From an uncultured SAR86 cluster bacterium (lineage in GTDB: Bacteria > Pseudomonadota > Gammaproteobacteria > Magnimaribacterales > AG-339-G14), in assembly GCA_902522825.1 (NCBI GenBank), contig CABYXE010000003.1, positions 66,212-124,627 on the forward strand: a DNA stretch of 58,416 bases, in the 5' to 3' direction. Positions 18,094-26,726 of this stretch are shown here, in pieces. Each line of letters opens with the position of its first letter. Position 1 is the first letter of the stretch. Position numbers and translations under genes: made by a program. The notes below the pieces were generated by a model. That model was given only the letters and a program-made list of their open reading frames with translations, was not told the origin of the DNA and ran no database searches.

Positions 18094-19227
18094 ATGGGGC
18101 CACTAAAAGGTATAAAAGTAATTGAATTTTCTGCTCTAGGACCAGGGCCTTTTTGTGGGATGATATTAGCAGATCTAGGAGCTGAAGTTATTGTAATAGA
18201 CAGATTTGAATCTGCAGGACAAGTAACTAAAACTGATATTGCAAGTCGTGGAAAAAAATCTATTGCTATAGATCTTAAAAAGAAAGAGTCTATAGATTTA
18301 ATAAAAGATATTGTCCAAAACGCAGATGTTGTAATTGAAGGATTAAGACCAGGAAAAATGGAAAAACTTGGCATGGGGCCTGACAATTTTTTTGAAGTAA
18401 ATCCTAAATTAATTTACGGAAGAATGACAGGCTGGGGACAACACGGACCTCTTTCTTCCGCTCCTGGTCACGATATTAACTATATTGCATTAACTGGAGC
18501 GCTTTCTTCAATAGGTTCAAAAAATAGCGCTCCACTGCCACCATTAAATCTAGTAGGAGATTTTGGAGGAGGAGGCATGGTATTAGCTATGGGTATATGT
18601 GCCGCGTTAGTTGAAGTATCAAAATCAGGAAAAGGACAAATTATAGATTCCGCTATGACAGATGGCTCTGCTTTATTGATGTCTATGATGTACGGCTTTT
18701 ATTCAGCAGGAATTTGGACAGATCACAGAGAATCAAACTTACTGGATGGCGCTGCTCATTTTTATGGCTGTTATGAATGTAAAGATAAAAAGTTTGTCTC
18801 TATAGGTTCGATAGAACCCCAATTCTACCAAGAGCTAATTAAAAGATTGGATTTAGACTATAACGTTTTTAAAGATCAGATGGATAGATCTAAATGGCCT
18901 GAATTTAAAAAAATAATAGAGAAAAAATTTAAAGAAAAAACGCGTGATGAATGGTGCGATGTAATGGAAGGCGGCGATGTTTGCTTTGCGCCAGTCCTTT
19001 CTTTAGAGGAGTCTATTAATTATAAACATAATAAAGAAAGAGAGACCTTTTTAGATATAGATGGCGTCATTCAGCCAGCACCTGCTCCTAGATTTTCAAA
19101 TACCCCCGGAGAGATAAAACATTCGCCAGTTAAAAAAGGTGAAAATACTAGAGAAATCTTAAAAAATATTGGCAAGGAAAATTTAATAGAAGAACTTCTA
19201 AATTCAAATATTATTTCTGAAGGTTAA
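18094..19227 (+). CDS. alpha-methylacyl-CoA racemase (CoA-transferase family III)
   Basis: A 377-residue class III CoA-transferase fold. The racemase residues His126 (APGHDINYIALTG) and Asp156 (VGDFGGGGM) sit at the same positions as in the mycobacterial enzyme MCR, and GRMTGWGQHGP precedes them. It epimerises the 2-methyl group of branched acyl-CoA so that beta-oxidation can proceed, as in isoprenoid or steroid side-chain use. The last 17 nt overlap the 3' end of convergent tatD. A true formyl/succinyl-CoA transferase would have a catalytic Asp in a different context. Confidence 0.9.
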   Translation: MGPLKGIKVIEFSALGPGPFCGMILADLGAEVIVIDRFESAGQVTKTDIASRGKKSIAIDLKKKESIDLIKDIVQNADVVIEGLRPGKMEKLGMGPDNFFEVNPKLIYGRMTGWGQHGPLSSAPGHDINYIALTGALSSIGSKNSAPLPPLNLVGDFGGGGMVLAMGICAALVEVSKSGKGQIIDSAMTDGSALLMSMMYGFYSAGIWTDHRESNLLDGAAHFYGCYECKDKKFVSIGSIEPQFYQELIKRLDLDYNVFKDQMDRSKWPEFKKIIEKKFKEKTRDEWCDVMEGGDVCFAPVLSLEESINYKHNKERETFLDIDGVIQPAPAPRFSNTPGEIKHSPVKKGENTREILKNIGKENLIEELLNSNIISEG

Positions 19228-19999
19228 AAAATGAAAGACTATTCTCATAAAGAGTCTCTATAATTTCTTCTTCTTTTTCATTTCTGTGTTTAATTATTTT
19301 CTTTAAAACCTCGCGTAAATATATAGGCTCATTTCGTCTTCCTTTGACTTCAAGATTTTTTGGTAATAAATATGGGCTATCCGTTTCAATGAGAAGTTTA
19401 TTTAATGGTATTAATGAAATTAATTTTTCTAGATGAGCTCCTCTTTTGGGGTCGCAAATCCATCCTGTCAGTCCAATAAAAAAACCTTTTTTTAAATAAT
19501 CTTTCAACTCTTCTTCTTTACCTGTGAAACAATGAACCACACACTGCGTCAAAGGATTTACTTTCTCTAAACAACTCATAAAAGACTCATGAGCATCTCT
19601 TTGATGAAGGAACATTGGCAGATTTAAGGAATTTGCAATTTCGATATGGTTGAGAAATGATTGAATTTGTTTTCCTTTTTTTGAAAAATTCCTATTAAAA
19701 TCTAAACCAGTCTCACCAATTGCTTTAACCAAAGAATTTTTACAGATACTTATAATTTCTGAAGAAGAATTCTCATCAAATGAATCCGCATAATGAGGGT
19801 GTATACCGCATGTTGTAATCAAGTTTTTTGGGAATAATTTAGCAATTTCTATAGCTTTTCTACTATCCTCTAAATCACATCCAGTCACGCAAATATTTTT
19901 AATTCCATTAGTTAAAGATTTTTCTATAACGTTATTTAAATCTTTGTTGAAAGATTCGTGAGTTAAATTTGCTCCAATATCAAATAAGTTAGATGGCAT
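19211..19999 (-). CDS. tatD: TatD family metal-dependent 3'-5' nuclease
   Basis: TIM-barrel nuclease of the TatD branch proper. It opens LFDIGANLTHESF, with the HxH replaced by the DIGxNLT form as in E. coli TatD. TTCGIHPHYA, AIGETGLDFNRNFS, HQRDAHESF, VHCFTG and IETDSPYLLP follow. The ATG at 19999 is chosen over a TTG 9 nt upstream because the family begins near this Met. The role is in DNA repair or degradation after oxidative damage. It has moved away from holB, its usual neighbour. It is divergent from the thioesterase with about 31 nt between starts. Confidence 0.93.
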   Translation of the reverse strand: MPSNLFDIGANLTHESFNKDLNNVIEKSLTNGIKNICVTGCDLEDSRKAIEIAKLFPKNLITTCGIHPHYADSFDENSSSEIISICKNSLVKAIGETGLDFNRNFSKKGKQIQSFLNHIEIANSLNLPMFLHQRDAHESFMSCLEKVNPLTQCVVHCFTGKEEELKDYLKKGFFIGLTGWICDPKRGAHLEKLISLIPLNKLLIETDSPYLLPKNLEVKGRRNEPIYLREVLKKIIKHRNEKEEEIIETLYENSLSFFNLQK

Positions 20000-20030
20000 A
20001 ATGAACAATATAAACTAGCTCTTATAAAAA

Positions 20031-20840
20031 ATGAAAACCTCTTTTGAAAATTTTAACGACGATATTAAAGCCGTTAAAGAAAGTGATAATCTGTGGAAAG
20101 GAAATCTATCTGACAGATGGAGTATTGGAAAGACTCCTAATGGAGGATATTCAATGGCTTTTGCTGCAAAGGCTATCTCTAACTCACTAACCCATAAAGA
20201 TCCCTTGGCTATTTCAGCAAATTATTTAGAGCGAGTAGATTTTGGTGAAACATATATAAAAGTTGTTCCAGTTCATATTACTAAAAGTTTAAGCACTGCC
20301 AGAGCTGAGCTAATTCAAGATAAAAAAATAAAAGTTATATTTACAGCCACATTTACTGATTTTTCGAAATCTAATGGTCTTGATCTTTCTGTGCGTAAAG
20401 CACCAGATTTTGAGCCATATGAAAATTGTATTCTTCAACCTTACAAAGAAGGATTCAATCCTTTGCTTGAAAAAAATTTAGAGAAGAAATATTGCAATGA
20501 CTCCTTGTGGTGGAAAAAAAATAATGAAGATAATAAAGCTTCATTGAACCTTTATATGTCTTGGCCAGAAAAAGAAGCGGCAGATTTATATACATTAATA
20601 CTATTCTTAGATGCCACAACTCCACCCATCTTTAATAAATTAGGCTCTGTTGGCTGGGTTCCAACAATATCTTTAACATCTCATATAAGAGGCATCCCTG
20701 TGCCTGGTCCATTAAAAGTTTCTGCAAAAACTGAATTTGTAACGAAAGGATTTATGGAGGAAGACAGAGAAATATGGGATTCAAAAGGAAATTTGGTAGG
20801 GCAGTCTAAGCAAATGGCAAAACTAAGATTAAAGAAATAA
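20031..20840 (+). CDS. acyl-CoA thioesterase, double-hotdog (TesB-like) family
   Basis: A 269-residue protein with two hotdog domains. The N-terminal half has TPNGGYSMAFAAKAI and the second half LFLDATTPP followed by SLTSHIRGIPVPGP. It probably hydrolyses an acyl-CoA to a free acid and CoA, consistent with the nearby racemase. The catalytic Asp is probably in FLDATTPP. The exact chain length is unknown. It is separated from the MoxR gene by 55 nt that contain a promoter-like element. Confidence 0.8.
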   Translation: MKTSFENFNDDIKAVKESDNLWKGNLSDRWSIGKTPNGGYSMAFAAKAISNSLTHKDPLAISANYLERVDFGETYIKVVPVHITKSLSTARAELIQDKKIKVIFTATFTDFSKSNGLDLSVRKAPDFEPYENCILQPYKEGFNPLLEKNLEKKYCNDSLWWKKNNEDNKASLNLYMSWPEKEAADLYTLILFLDATTPPIFNKLGSVGWVPTISLTSHIRGIPVPGPLKVSAKTEFVTKGFMEEDREIWDSKGNLVGQSKQMAKLRLKK

Positions 20841-20852
20841 ACACCTTCTTTT

Positions 20853-20880
20853 TTGTTAATATATGTCAAAAATTTATAAT
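20853..20880 (+). promoter_or_regulatory. sigma-70-like promoter upstream of moxR-VWA operon
   Basis: TTGTTA (20853-20858), a 16-bp spacer and a perfect TATAAT (20875-20880). Transcription would start near 20887, leaving a leader of only about 9 nt, close to or within the GAGGA site (20886-20890) before the ATG at 20896. The short leader makes the assignment uncertain; the mRNA could be nearly leaderless. Confidence 0.5.
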
Positions 20881-20895
20881 TAAAAGAGGATCACA

Positions 20896-21744
20896 ATGAA
20901 ATTTAAAGGAACTAAATCGTATATTTCTACAGAAGACTTAAGTCTTTCAGTCAACGCAGCAGTAGAGCTCGAAAAACCATTATTAATTAAAGGTGAGCCT
21001 GGAACAGGAAAAACTATGCTGGCTCAAGAGATTGCCGATTCTTACAAAGTTCCTTTAATCGAATGGAATATTAAATCTACTACAAAAGCTCAGCAAGGGT
21101 TGTATGAATATGATGCAGTTACTAGGTTGCGTGATTCTCAATTAGGAGACGAAAGAGTTAAAGATATATCTAATTATATTCAGAAGGGCAAACTTTGGGA
21201 GGCTTTTGAAGCAGAAGAAAGAGTTGTATTGCTGATAGATGAAATTGATAAAGCTGATATTGAGTTCCCAAATGATTTGCTTCAAGAAATAGATAAAATG
21301 GAATTTTATGTTTATGAAACTAAACAAACTGTTAAAGCTAAGAAAAGGCCAATAGTAATAATCACTAGTAATAATGAAAAAGAACTTCCAGATGCTTTTC
21401 TTAGAAGATGTTTTTTTCACTACATCGCTTTTCCAGACAGAGATACTATGAAAAAAATTATAAAGGTTCATCATCCTAAGGTTAAAGAAAAGCTTGTAAA
21501 AGAAGCTCTTGAAATCTTCTTTGATGTTAGAAAGGTTCCTGGATTAAAAAAGAAACCGTCTACGTCAGAATTGGTAGATTGGCTAAAATTATTAATGGCA
21601 GATGATTTGCCAGATGAAATTTTAAAAAACAGAGATCCTTCTAAAGCTATTCCACCTTTATATGGAGCATTAGTAAAAAATGAACAAGACGTACAGCTAC
21701 TTGAAAGACTCGCATTTATGACAAGGAGAGAAGGTAATTCTTAA
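20896..21744 (+). CDS. MoxR-family AAA+ ATPase
   Basis: A 282-residue MoxR ATPase with Walker A GEPGTGKT (33-40), Walker B VVLLIDEIDKAD at about residues 110-121, and sensor/Arg-finger segment PDAFLRRCFFHYIAFPD. MoxR ATPases act with von Willebrand factor A proteins as chaperones that mature metalloenzymes or complexes. The adjacent VWA gene starts at the very next base, which fits this pairing. Confidence 0.92.
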   Translation: MKFKGTKSYISTEDLSLSVNAAVELEKPLLIKGEPGTGKTMLAQEIADSYKVPLIEWNIKSTTKAQQGLYEYDAVTRLRDSQLGDERVKDISNYIQKGKLWEAFEAEERVVLLIDEIDKADIEFPNDLLQEIDKMEFYVYETKQTVKAKKRPIVIITSNNEKELPDAFLRRCFFHYIAFPDRDTMKKIIKVHHPKVKEKLVKEALEIFFDVRKVPGLKKKPSTSELVDWLKLLMADDLPDEILKNRDPSKAIPPLYGALVKNEQDVQLLERLAFMTRREGNS

Positions 21745-22920
21745 ATGTTAATTAATTTATTTAAAACTTTAAAAGATACCGGAGTTCCTTGTACCTTGAG
21801 GGAATTGCTTGATCTAATCAAAGGTTTAGAACATCAAATTGCCTTTGCTAATATAAATGACTTTTATTATTTATCTAGATCCATTTTAGTCAAGGATGAA
21901 AAACATTACGATAAATTCGATAGAGCTTTTGATATCTATTTTAAGGGCTTAGAAACTTTAGATGATGTTATTCAAGCAATGATTCCTGATGAGTGGTTAA
22001 GAAAAGAATTCGAAAAATTTTTAACAGAAGAAGAGCTAAAAAAAATTAAAACGATGGGCGGTTTAGAAAAACTCCTTGATGAATTTAAAAAAAGACTTGA
22101 AGAGCAGAAGGGTAAACACGAAGGCGGTAATAAATGGGTTGGGACTGCTGGAACCTCACCTTATGGAAATGATGGAGTAAATCCTGAGGGAATTAGGGTA
22201 GGTGGTGAAGGAAAACAAAACAAAGCTGTCAAGGTCTGGCAACAAAGAGATTATCGAAATTTAGATGATTCTATTGAGCTAGGAACTCGAAATATAAAAA
22301 TTGCGTTAAGAAGATTAAGAAAATTCGTAAGAGAATCTAGAGAAGATGAATTTGATCTCGATGGAACAATTAAGTCAACCGCTAAAAATGCTGGTCTTTT
22401 AGACATCAAGATGATTCCTGAAAAAACTAATGCAGTAAAAGTTTTAGTTCTATTTGATGTTGGTGGGTCAATGGATCCGCATGTCAAAATTTGTGAAGAG
22501 CTTTTTTCCGCTTGTAAAACAGAATTTAAAAATCTTGAGTATTTTTATTTTCATAATTTTATTTATGAAACTGTCTGGAAAGATAATAGAAGAAGGCATA
22601 ACGAGAGAATGGAAACTCAAGATGTACTCCATAAATATGCTTCTGATTACAAAATAATATTTGTGGGCGACGCAACTATGGCTCCATATGAAATTACCAA
22701 CGCCGGAGGAAGTATAGAACATTGGAACGAGGAACCAGGATCGTTATGGATGAAAAAATTCTTTAATAATTACGAAAGACTTATATGGTTAAATCCTGTA
22801 CCTGAAGATCACTGGGATTACTCTGCATCAATTGATTTATCAAGATCCTTGATCGAAAATCAAATGTTTCCCTTGACTCTTAAAGGTCTTGAAGACGGCA
22901 TGTCCTTTCTAACAAAATAA
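21745..22920 (+). CDS. VWA domain protein, CoxE-like
   Basis: 391 residues. The N-terminal helical part (1-125) precedes a Gly-rich linker (125-160) and a C-terminal VWA domain with the MIDAS variant DVGGSM at Asp238, as in the CoxE group. It forms a pair with the MoxR ATPase immediately upstream (adjacent stop and start). The client is not shown; neither carbon monoxide dehydrogenase genes nor another obvious metalloenzyme is nearby. The yadGH exporter genes follow one base downstream. Confidence 0.88.
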   Translation: MLINLFKTLKDTGVPCTLRELLDLIKGLEHQIAFANINDFYYLSRSILVKDEKHYDKFDRAFDIYFKGLETLDDVIQAMIPDEWLRKEFEKFLTEEELKKIKTMGGLEKLLDEFKKRLEEQKGKHEGGNKWVGTAGTSPYGNDGVNPEGIRVGGEGKQNKAVKVWQQRDYRNLDDSIELGTRNIKIALRRLRKFVRESREDEFDLDGTIKSTAKNAGLLDIKMIPEKTNAVKVLVLFDVGGSMDPHVKICEELFSACKTEFKNLEYFYFHNFIYETVWKDNRRRHNERMETQDVLHKYASDYKIIFVGDATMAPYEITNAGGSIEHWNEEPGSLWMKKFFNNYERLIWLNPVPEDHWDYSASIDLSRSLIENQMFPLTLKGLEDGMSFLTK

Positions 22921-22921
22921 A

Positions 22922-23839
22922 TTGTCTAATATAGCTTTAAATATAGAAGGTCTTTCAAAGACCTATCCAGGAGAAGTAAAAGCTCTAAAAAATATTTCTT
23001 TGCAAGTTGAGTCTGGAGACTTTTATGCTCTTTTAGGGCCAAATGGAGCTGGTAAATCTACAGCAATTGGGATCATTAGTTCTCTTGTTACAAAGACTTC
23101 AGGTCTAGTAGAAATTTTAGGTATAGATATTGATAAAAATCATTCCCTGGCCAAAAAAAAATTAGGAGTAGTTGGGCAAGAAGTAAATTTCAATCAATTT
23201 GAAACGGTTTATCAAGTTCTTTCTCACCAAGCCGGTTATTATGGAATGTCTTCTAAAGAAGTTGTAAAAAATACTCATTATTATCTTAAAGCCCTTGGTT
23301 TATGGGACAAAAGAAATGAGCAAGGGAGAAATTTATCAGGAGGTATGAAAAGGAGATTAATGGTAGCCAAAGCTCTAGTAAATAATCCTGATCTTTTAAT
23401 TTTAGATGAGCCTTCAGCTGGAGTAGACATTGAATTAAGAAGATCACTTTGGGACTTCTTAAAAGAAATAAATAACCAAGGCACCACTATAATTTTAACA
23501 ACCCACTATTTAGAAGAAGCAGAAAAATTATGCAAAAATATTTCTATAATAGATGAAGGATCTATTGTTAAAACTTCTTCAATGAATTCTTTGTTAAACG
23601 AATTGGAGACTCAAAATTATTTATTTGAATTAAAAAATTCTATATCTTCTGAACTAGATAATTCAGGTTTTGACTTTAATTTTATTAATGATCGTCAGAT
23701 TTCTATAAATGTAAGTAAAAAAAATTCCCTTAATGAAGTAATTAGATTCTTTTCAGAAAACAATATAGAAGTTGTAAATATGACAAATGAGACTAATAGG
23801 TTGGAAGAATTATTTTTAAATTTAACCAATAAAAAATGA
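22922..23839 (+). CDS. yadG: ABC transporter ATP-binding protein YadG
   Basis: A 305-residue ABC ATPase very like E. coli YadG: Walker A GPNGAGKST (39-47), GQEVNFNQFETV, signature LSGGMKRR, Walker B LLILDEPSAGVD, and the C-terminal NRLEELFLNL. It works with the membrane protein YadH in an ABC-2 exporter of unknown substrate. The start is TTG at 22922, one base after the VWA stop; it places the first strand exactly as in YadG. It overlaps yadH by 4 nt. Confidence 0.93.
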   Translation: MSNIALNIEGLSKTYPGEVKALKNISLQVESGDFYALLGPNGAGKSTAIGIISSLVTKTSGLVEILGIDIDKNHSLAKKKLGVVGQEVNFNQFETVYQVLSHQAGYYGMSSKEVVKNTHYYLKALGLWDKRNEQGRNLSGGMKRRLMVAKALVNNPDLLILDEPSAGVDIELRRSLWDFLKEINNQGTTIILTTHYLEEAEKLCKNISIIDEGSIVKTSSMNSLLNELETQNYLFELKNSISSELDNSGFDFNFINDRQISINVSKKNSLNEVIRFFSENNIEVVNMTNETNRLEELFLNLTNKK

Positions 23840-24609
23840 ATTCAATCGAACAATTAAGATCTTTAAAAACTCTTACTTATAGAGAAATTAGACGTTTTTT
23901 TAGAATTTGGCAACAAGCCTTAATTCCTTCTGTGATAACTACAATGTTGTATTTTGTGATATTTGGATCCTTCATTGGAAGCAGAATTGGATCTATGGGT
24001 GGGTTTGAATATATGCAATTTATGGCACCAGGGTTAATAATGCTTGCGGTTATAACAAACTCTTATTCAAATGTTGTTTCGTCTTTCTACGGTAATAAAT
24101 TTGCAAGAAGTTTAGAAGAATTGCTTGTTTCTCCTATGCCAACCTATTTAATTTTAATTGGTTTTGTTGCAGGAGGCGTTGCCAGAGGAATTATAGTGGG
24201 TATTCTTGTTTTGATAACCTCCTTATTTTTTACAGAAATTGTTGTTCAAAATATTTTTTTAACCTTGTTAGTAATAATTTTGACGGCAATATTATTTTCT
24301 TTAGCTGGATTATTAAATGCAATATTTGCAGATAGCTTTGACGATATTAATATTGTTCCAACTTTTATATTAACTCCTCTTATATATTTAGGTGGCGTCT
24401 TCTATTCAATAACTTTGCTTTCAGAAACTTGGCAAATAATTTCAAAACTCAATCCTGTTTTATATATGGTCAATGCTTTTAGATATGGTATGTTGGGCGT
24501 TTCAGATATAAATGTTAATTTCGCGATAGGAATGATTTCTTTTTTTATAGTAGTTTTTTACACAGCTAGTTTGTATATTTTAAAAAAAGGGATGGGCATA
24601 AGGGATTAA
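23836..24609 (+). CDS. yadH: ABC-2 type permease YadH
   Basis: A 257-residue six-helix ABC-2 permease matching YadH: FRIWQQALIPSVITTMLYF, GSRIGSMGGFEYMQFMAPG, ARSLEELLVSPMPT, and FILTPLIYLGGVFYS. The four-base ATGA overlap with yadG implies coupled translation. The substrate of the YadGH exporter is not known. The tRNA-Ser gene begins 16 nt after the stop. Confidence 0.93.
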   Translation: MNSIEQLRSLKTLTYREIRRFFRIWQQALIPSVITTMLYFVIFGSFIGSRIGSMGGFEYMQFMAPGLIMLAVITNSYSNVVSSFYGNKFARSLEELLVSPMPTYLILIGFVAGGVARGIIVGILVLITSLFFTEIVVQNIFLTLLVIILTAILFSLAGLLNAIFADSFDDINIVPTFILTPLIYLGGVFYSITLLSETWQIISKLNPVLYMVNAFRYGMLGVSDINVNFAIGMISFFIVVFYTASLYILKKGMGIRD

Positions 24610-24625
24610 AATGCTTGTCATGAGA

Positions 24626-24715
24626 GGAGAGATGGCAGAGTGGTCGAATGCGCTCGCTTGGAAAGCGGGTAAGGGGGAAACTCCTTCAAGGGTTCGAATC
24701 CCTTTCTCTCCGCCA
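24626..24715 (+). tRNA. tRNA-Ser(GGA)
   Basis: A 90-nt class II tRNA. Acceptor stem GGAGAGA/TCTCTCC, discriminator G and encoded CCA are present. The anticodon arm is CTCGC-TTGGAAA-GCGGG, with anticodon GGA. A long variable arm (GGGGGAAACTCC) and the TTCGAATC T-loop confirm serine identity. It sits between yadH and an acyltransferase gene that starts 2 nt after the CCA. Confidence 0.97.
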
Positions 24716-24717
24716 CA

Positions 24718-25590
24718 ATGAAAGATATGGATTATATAGATTCAAAATATTTCAGTTATGCAGATCCTGATGACCCAATATTAAAAAAAATTTTAATTAG
24801 GTCTATAGAGTATCTAACTGGGCAACCAAAGCTATTTAAGCTTTATAAAACTTATCAAGAAAAACCGGAACGGTGGAAAAGCTTCTGGGACGGTTGTGTA
24901 AATTTACTCAAATTGCGCATAAATATTTCAAATATTGATTTAGATAATATTCCAGCGACTGGCCCAGCTATTGTTGTAGCCAACCATCCTTTCGGAGTAC
25001 TTGATGGATTGGTTCTTAGTTGGATAGTTAGTCAAAAACGCAAGGATTTCAAATTATTAGTTCATTCATTACTTTTAAGGGCCCCAGAAACCAAAGGAAA
25101 TCTTCTGCCTATTGATTTTACTGGCGATAAACAAGCTCTATTAACAAATCTCGATACTAGAAAGAAAGCAAGAAAACATATTTCAGCTGGCGGTTGTATA
25201 ATTATCTTTCCATCTGGAACTGTATCTACAACTCTTAAGTTTTATCAAAAAAAGACCAAAGCATTTGACTGCGAATGGAAAAAATTTACATCAAGACTTA
25301 TAAAACAAACAGATCCAAATATCATTCCAATCAATTTTCCTGGAACTAATTCACTGGCATTTCAGATTTTTAGTCATATAAGTCTAGTTCTGCGATCTTC
25401 TTTGCTGTTTTTTGAAATTAAAAGAAGAATTAATAGTGATGTTGAAGTATTCATAGGAGAAAGCTTCAAGTATTCAGAATTAGAAGACGAATTATCAAAT
25501 GATGAGCTTGCAGATTTGCTTAGAACAAAAACTTATCTTTTAGATCAGAGTTATTCTTCCCCTCCGCCTTACGGTTTAGATCCAGACTAA
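24718..25590 (+). CDS. lysophospholipid acyltransferase family protein
   Basis: A 290-residue PlsC-type acyltransferase with the HxxxxD box in NHPFGVLDG (about residues 91-99) and a second box IIFPSGTVSTT, where the usual FPEG is FPSG. It resembles the group of soluble or peripheral acyltransferases related to hemolysin/ornithine-lipid enzymes rather than PlsC proper. It likely transfers an acyl chain to a lysolipid or amine. The ATG at 24718 lies 2 nt beyond the tRNA CCA, so no normal leader exists; a second ATG at 24727 is an alternative. Confidence 0.82.
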   Translation: MKDMDYIDSKYFSYADPDDPILKKILIRSIEYLTGQPKLFKLYKTYQEKPERWKSFWDGCVNLLKLRINISNIDLDNIPATGPAIVVANHPFGVLDGLVLSWIVSQKRKDFKLLVHSLLLRAPETKGNLLPIDFTGDKQALLTNLDTRKKARKHISAGGCIIIFPSGTVSTTLKFYQKKTKAFDCEWKKFTSRLIKQTDPNIIPINFPGTNSLAFQIFSHISLVLRSSLLFFEIKRRINSDVEVFIGESFKYSELEDELSNDELADLLRTKTYLLDQSYSSPPPYGLDPD

Positions 25591-25605
25591 TTTTCTCAAT
25601 TTTTT

Positions 25606-25625
25606 ATGTACTTGATGTTGTACAT
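25606..25625. promoter_or_regulatory. inverted repeat upstream of csrA
   Basis: ATGTAC-TTGATGTT-GTACAT has 6-bp perfect arms between the acyltransferase stop and csrA. A weak -10 (TATTAT, 25633-25638) follows it. It may be an operator or part of a weak terminator. The role is not determined. Confidence 0.3.
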
Positions 25626-25667
25626 CTTGTCGTATTATTGCTAAGTTAAGAATAAGGGAGAAATATA

Positions 25668-25826
25668 TTGTTAGTTTTAAGTAGAAAGCAGCATCAATCT
25701 TTAGTTATAGGTAATGAGATTAAAATAACCGTACTTGAAATTAAAGGCAATCAAGTTAGATTGGGAATAGATGCACCGGAATCAATAGTTGTTCATAGAG
25801 AAGAAATTCACAATAAAATAACTTAG
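25668..25826 (+). CDS. csrA: carbon storage regulator CsrA
   Basis: A 52-residue protein beginning MLVLSRKQHQSLVIGNEI and continuing KGNQVRLGIDAPESIVVHREEI, which is unmistakable CsrA. The RNA-contact residues Leu4 and Arg44 are both present. CsrA dimers bind GGA motifs in mRNA leaders and control translation. The start is TTG, with a good ribosome site AAGGGAG (25654-25660) 7 nt upstream. The C-terminal tail of E. coli CsrA is missing (52 against 61 residues). The link csrA/tRNA-Arg(ACG) is conserved in gammaproteobacteria, which supports the call. Confidence 0.96.
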   Translation: MLVLSRKQHQSLVIGNEIKITVLEIKGNQVRLGIDAPESIVVHREEIHNKIT

Positions 25827-25847
25827 ATTCTGTAGAATAGTTCTATT

Positions 25848-25924
25848 GCGCCCGTAGCTCAGCTGGATAGAGCACGTGGCTACGAACTACGGTGTCGGAG
25901 GTTCGAATCCTTCCGGGCGCGCCA
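25848..25924 (+). tRNA. tRNA-Arg(ACG)
   Basis: 77 nt with acceptor GCGCCCG/CGGGCGC, D arm AGCTCAGCTGGATAGAGC, anticodon loop CTACGAA (anticodon ACG), and TTCGAATC T-loop; discriminator G and CCA are encoded. It reads CGN codons after deamination of A34. It lies 21 nt after csrA; a TAGAAT element (25833-25838) just upstream could be a -10. The convergent MaoC gene ends 2 nt beyond the CCA. Confidence 0.97.
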
Positions 25925-25926
25925 AA

Positions 25927-26721
25927 TTAAAATTGATACAAACCGGACATTAATATTTGATTTTCATCACCTAATACCTTAACCGAATTATTATCTGCAT
26001 AAATATGCAGACCATTATTTACGTACGAAGGTGACAAAATATTGAATTCAAAATTTTTGAGAGCTTTTTTTGGATTTTTAGATTGAATTAAGTTCATAGC
26101 AATACTTGCAATTAAAGGACCTTGAACTACTAATTCTGGATAATTTTCTTCATTCAGAGCATAGTCTTTGTCATAGTGAATTCTATGAGAATTAAACGTA
26201 AGAGCAGAAAATCTAAATAACATTAAATTATCTGGAATTATCTTAAATAATTTTTCTTTGTTATCAATTTTTTCTATTGGAGGTTCTTTTCTCGAAGATG
26301 GATTTTTATAAACTAGAGTTTGAGTTTCGTCTAAAATTAATTCTTTTTTTTGAAAATAGTTATGCTTCAAACAAACAAAATAAAGTTCTCCAGAATTTTT
26401 GCTCTCTTTCAATTCTATTTTTATTATTTCCGAATTTCTTTCAACTTCTTCATTAAAGATTAATTTATGATAAAAATTTATCTTACTCGATGCCCACATT
26501 CTTTGAGGTAACTCAATAGGTGGAAAAAAATTTCCTCTTTTAATGTGTCCATCCTCGCTTAAATTTGATCTAGGTTCTCCCGGTTGAGTAACACACCAAT
26601 GCAAACCAAGTAAATTTGGAAGATCTATTCCTAAGGATAAGGTATTTTCAAATTTAGAGGCTAAAGAATCAGTCAGAAGTTCTTTTGTAGTTTCTTGCTT
26701 GTTGAGCCATTCTTTATACAT
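25927..26721 (-). CDS. MaoC-like (HTD2/mesaconyl-CoA hydratase type) dehydratase
   Basis: A 264-residue hotdog-fold hydratase. The features GNFFPPIELPQRMWASS, the central FVCLKHNYF, and RFSALTFNSHRIHYDKDYA followed by ELVVQGPLIA are those of the HTD2/mesaconyl-C4-CoA hydratase family. It probably hydrates an enoyl-CoA or acts in an acyl-CoA pathway. The ATG is followed by KEWLNKQ. It lies 5 nt downstream of the hydrolase gene on the same strand, so they form a two-gene operon. The stop lies 2 nt from tRNA-Arg. Confidence 0.84.
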   Translation of the reverse strand: MYKEWLNKQETTKELLTDSLASKFENTLSLGIDLPNLLGLHWCVTQPGEPRSNLSEDGHIKRGNFFPPIELPQRMWASSKINFYHKLIFNEEVERNSEIIKIELKESKNSGELYFVCLKHNYFQKKELILDETQTLVYKNPSSRKEPPIEKIDNKEKLFKIIPDNLMLFRFSALTFNSHRIHYDKDYALNEENYPELVVQGPLIASIAMNLIQSKNPKKALKNFEFNILSPSYVNNGLHIYADNNSVKVLGDENQILMSGLYQF

Positions 26722-26726
26722 AAAAA

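Noticed and set aside
21142-21474. Hydrophobic 110-codon minus-strand frame over the MoxR gene
   Set aside because: Apparent membrane segments result from reading AT-rich coding DNA on the reverse strand; MoxR is unambiguous.
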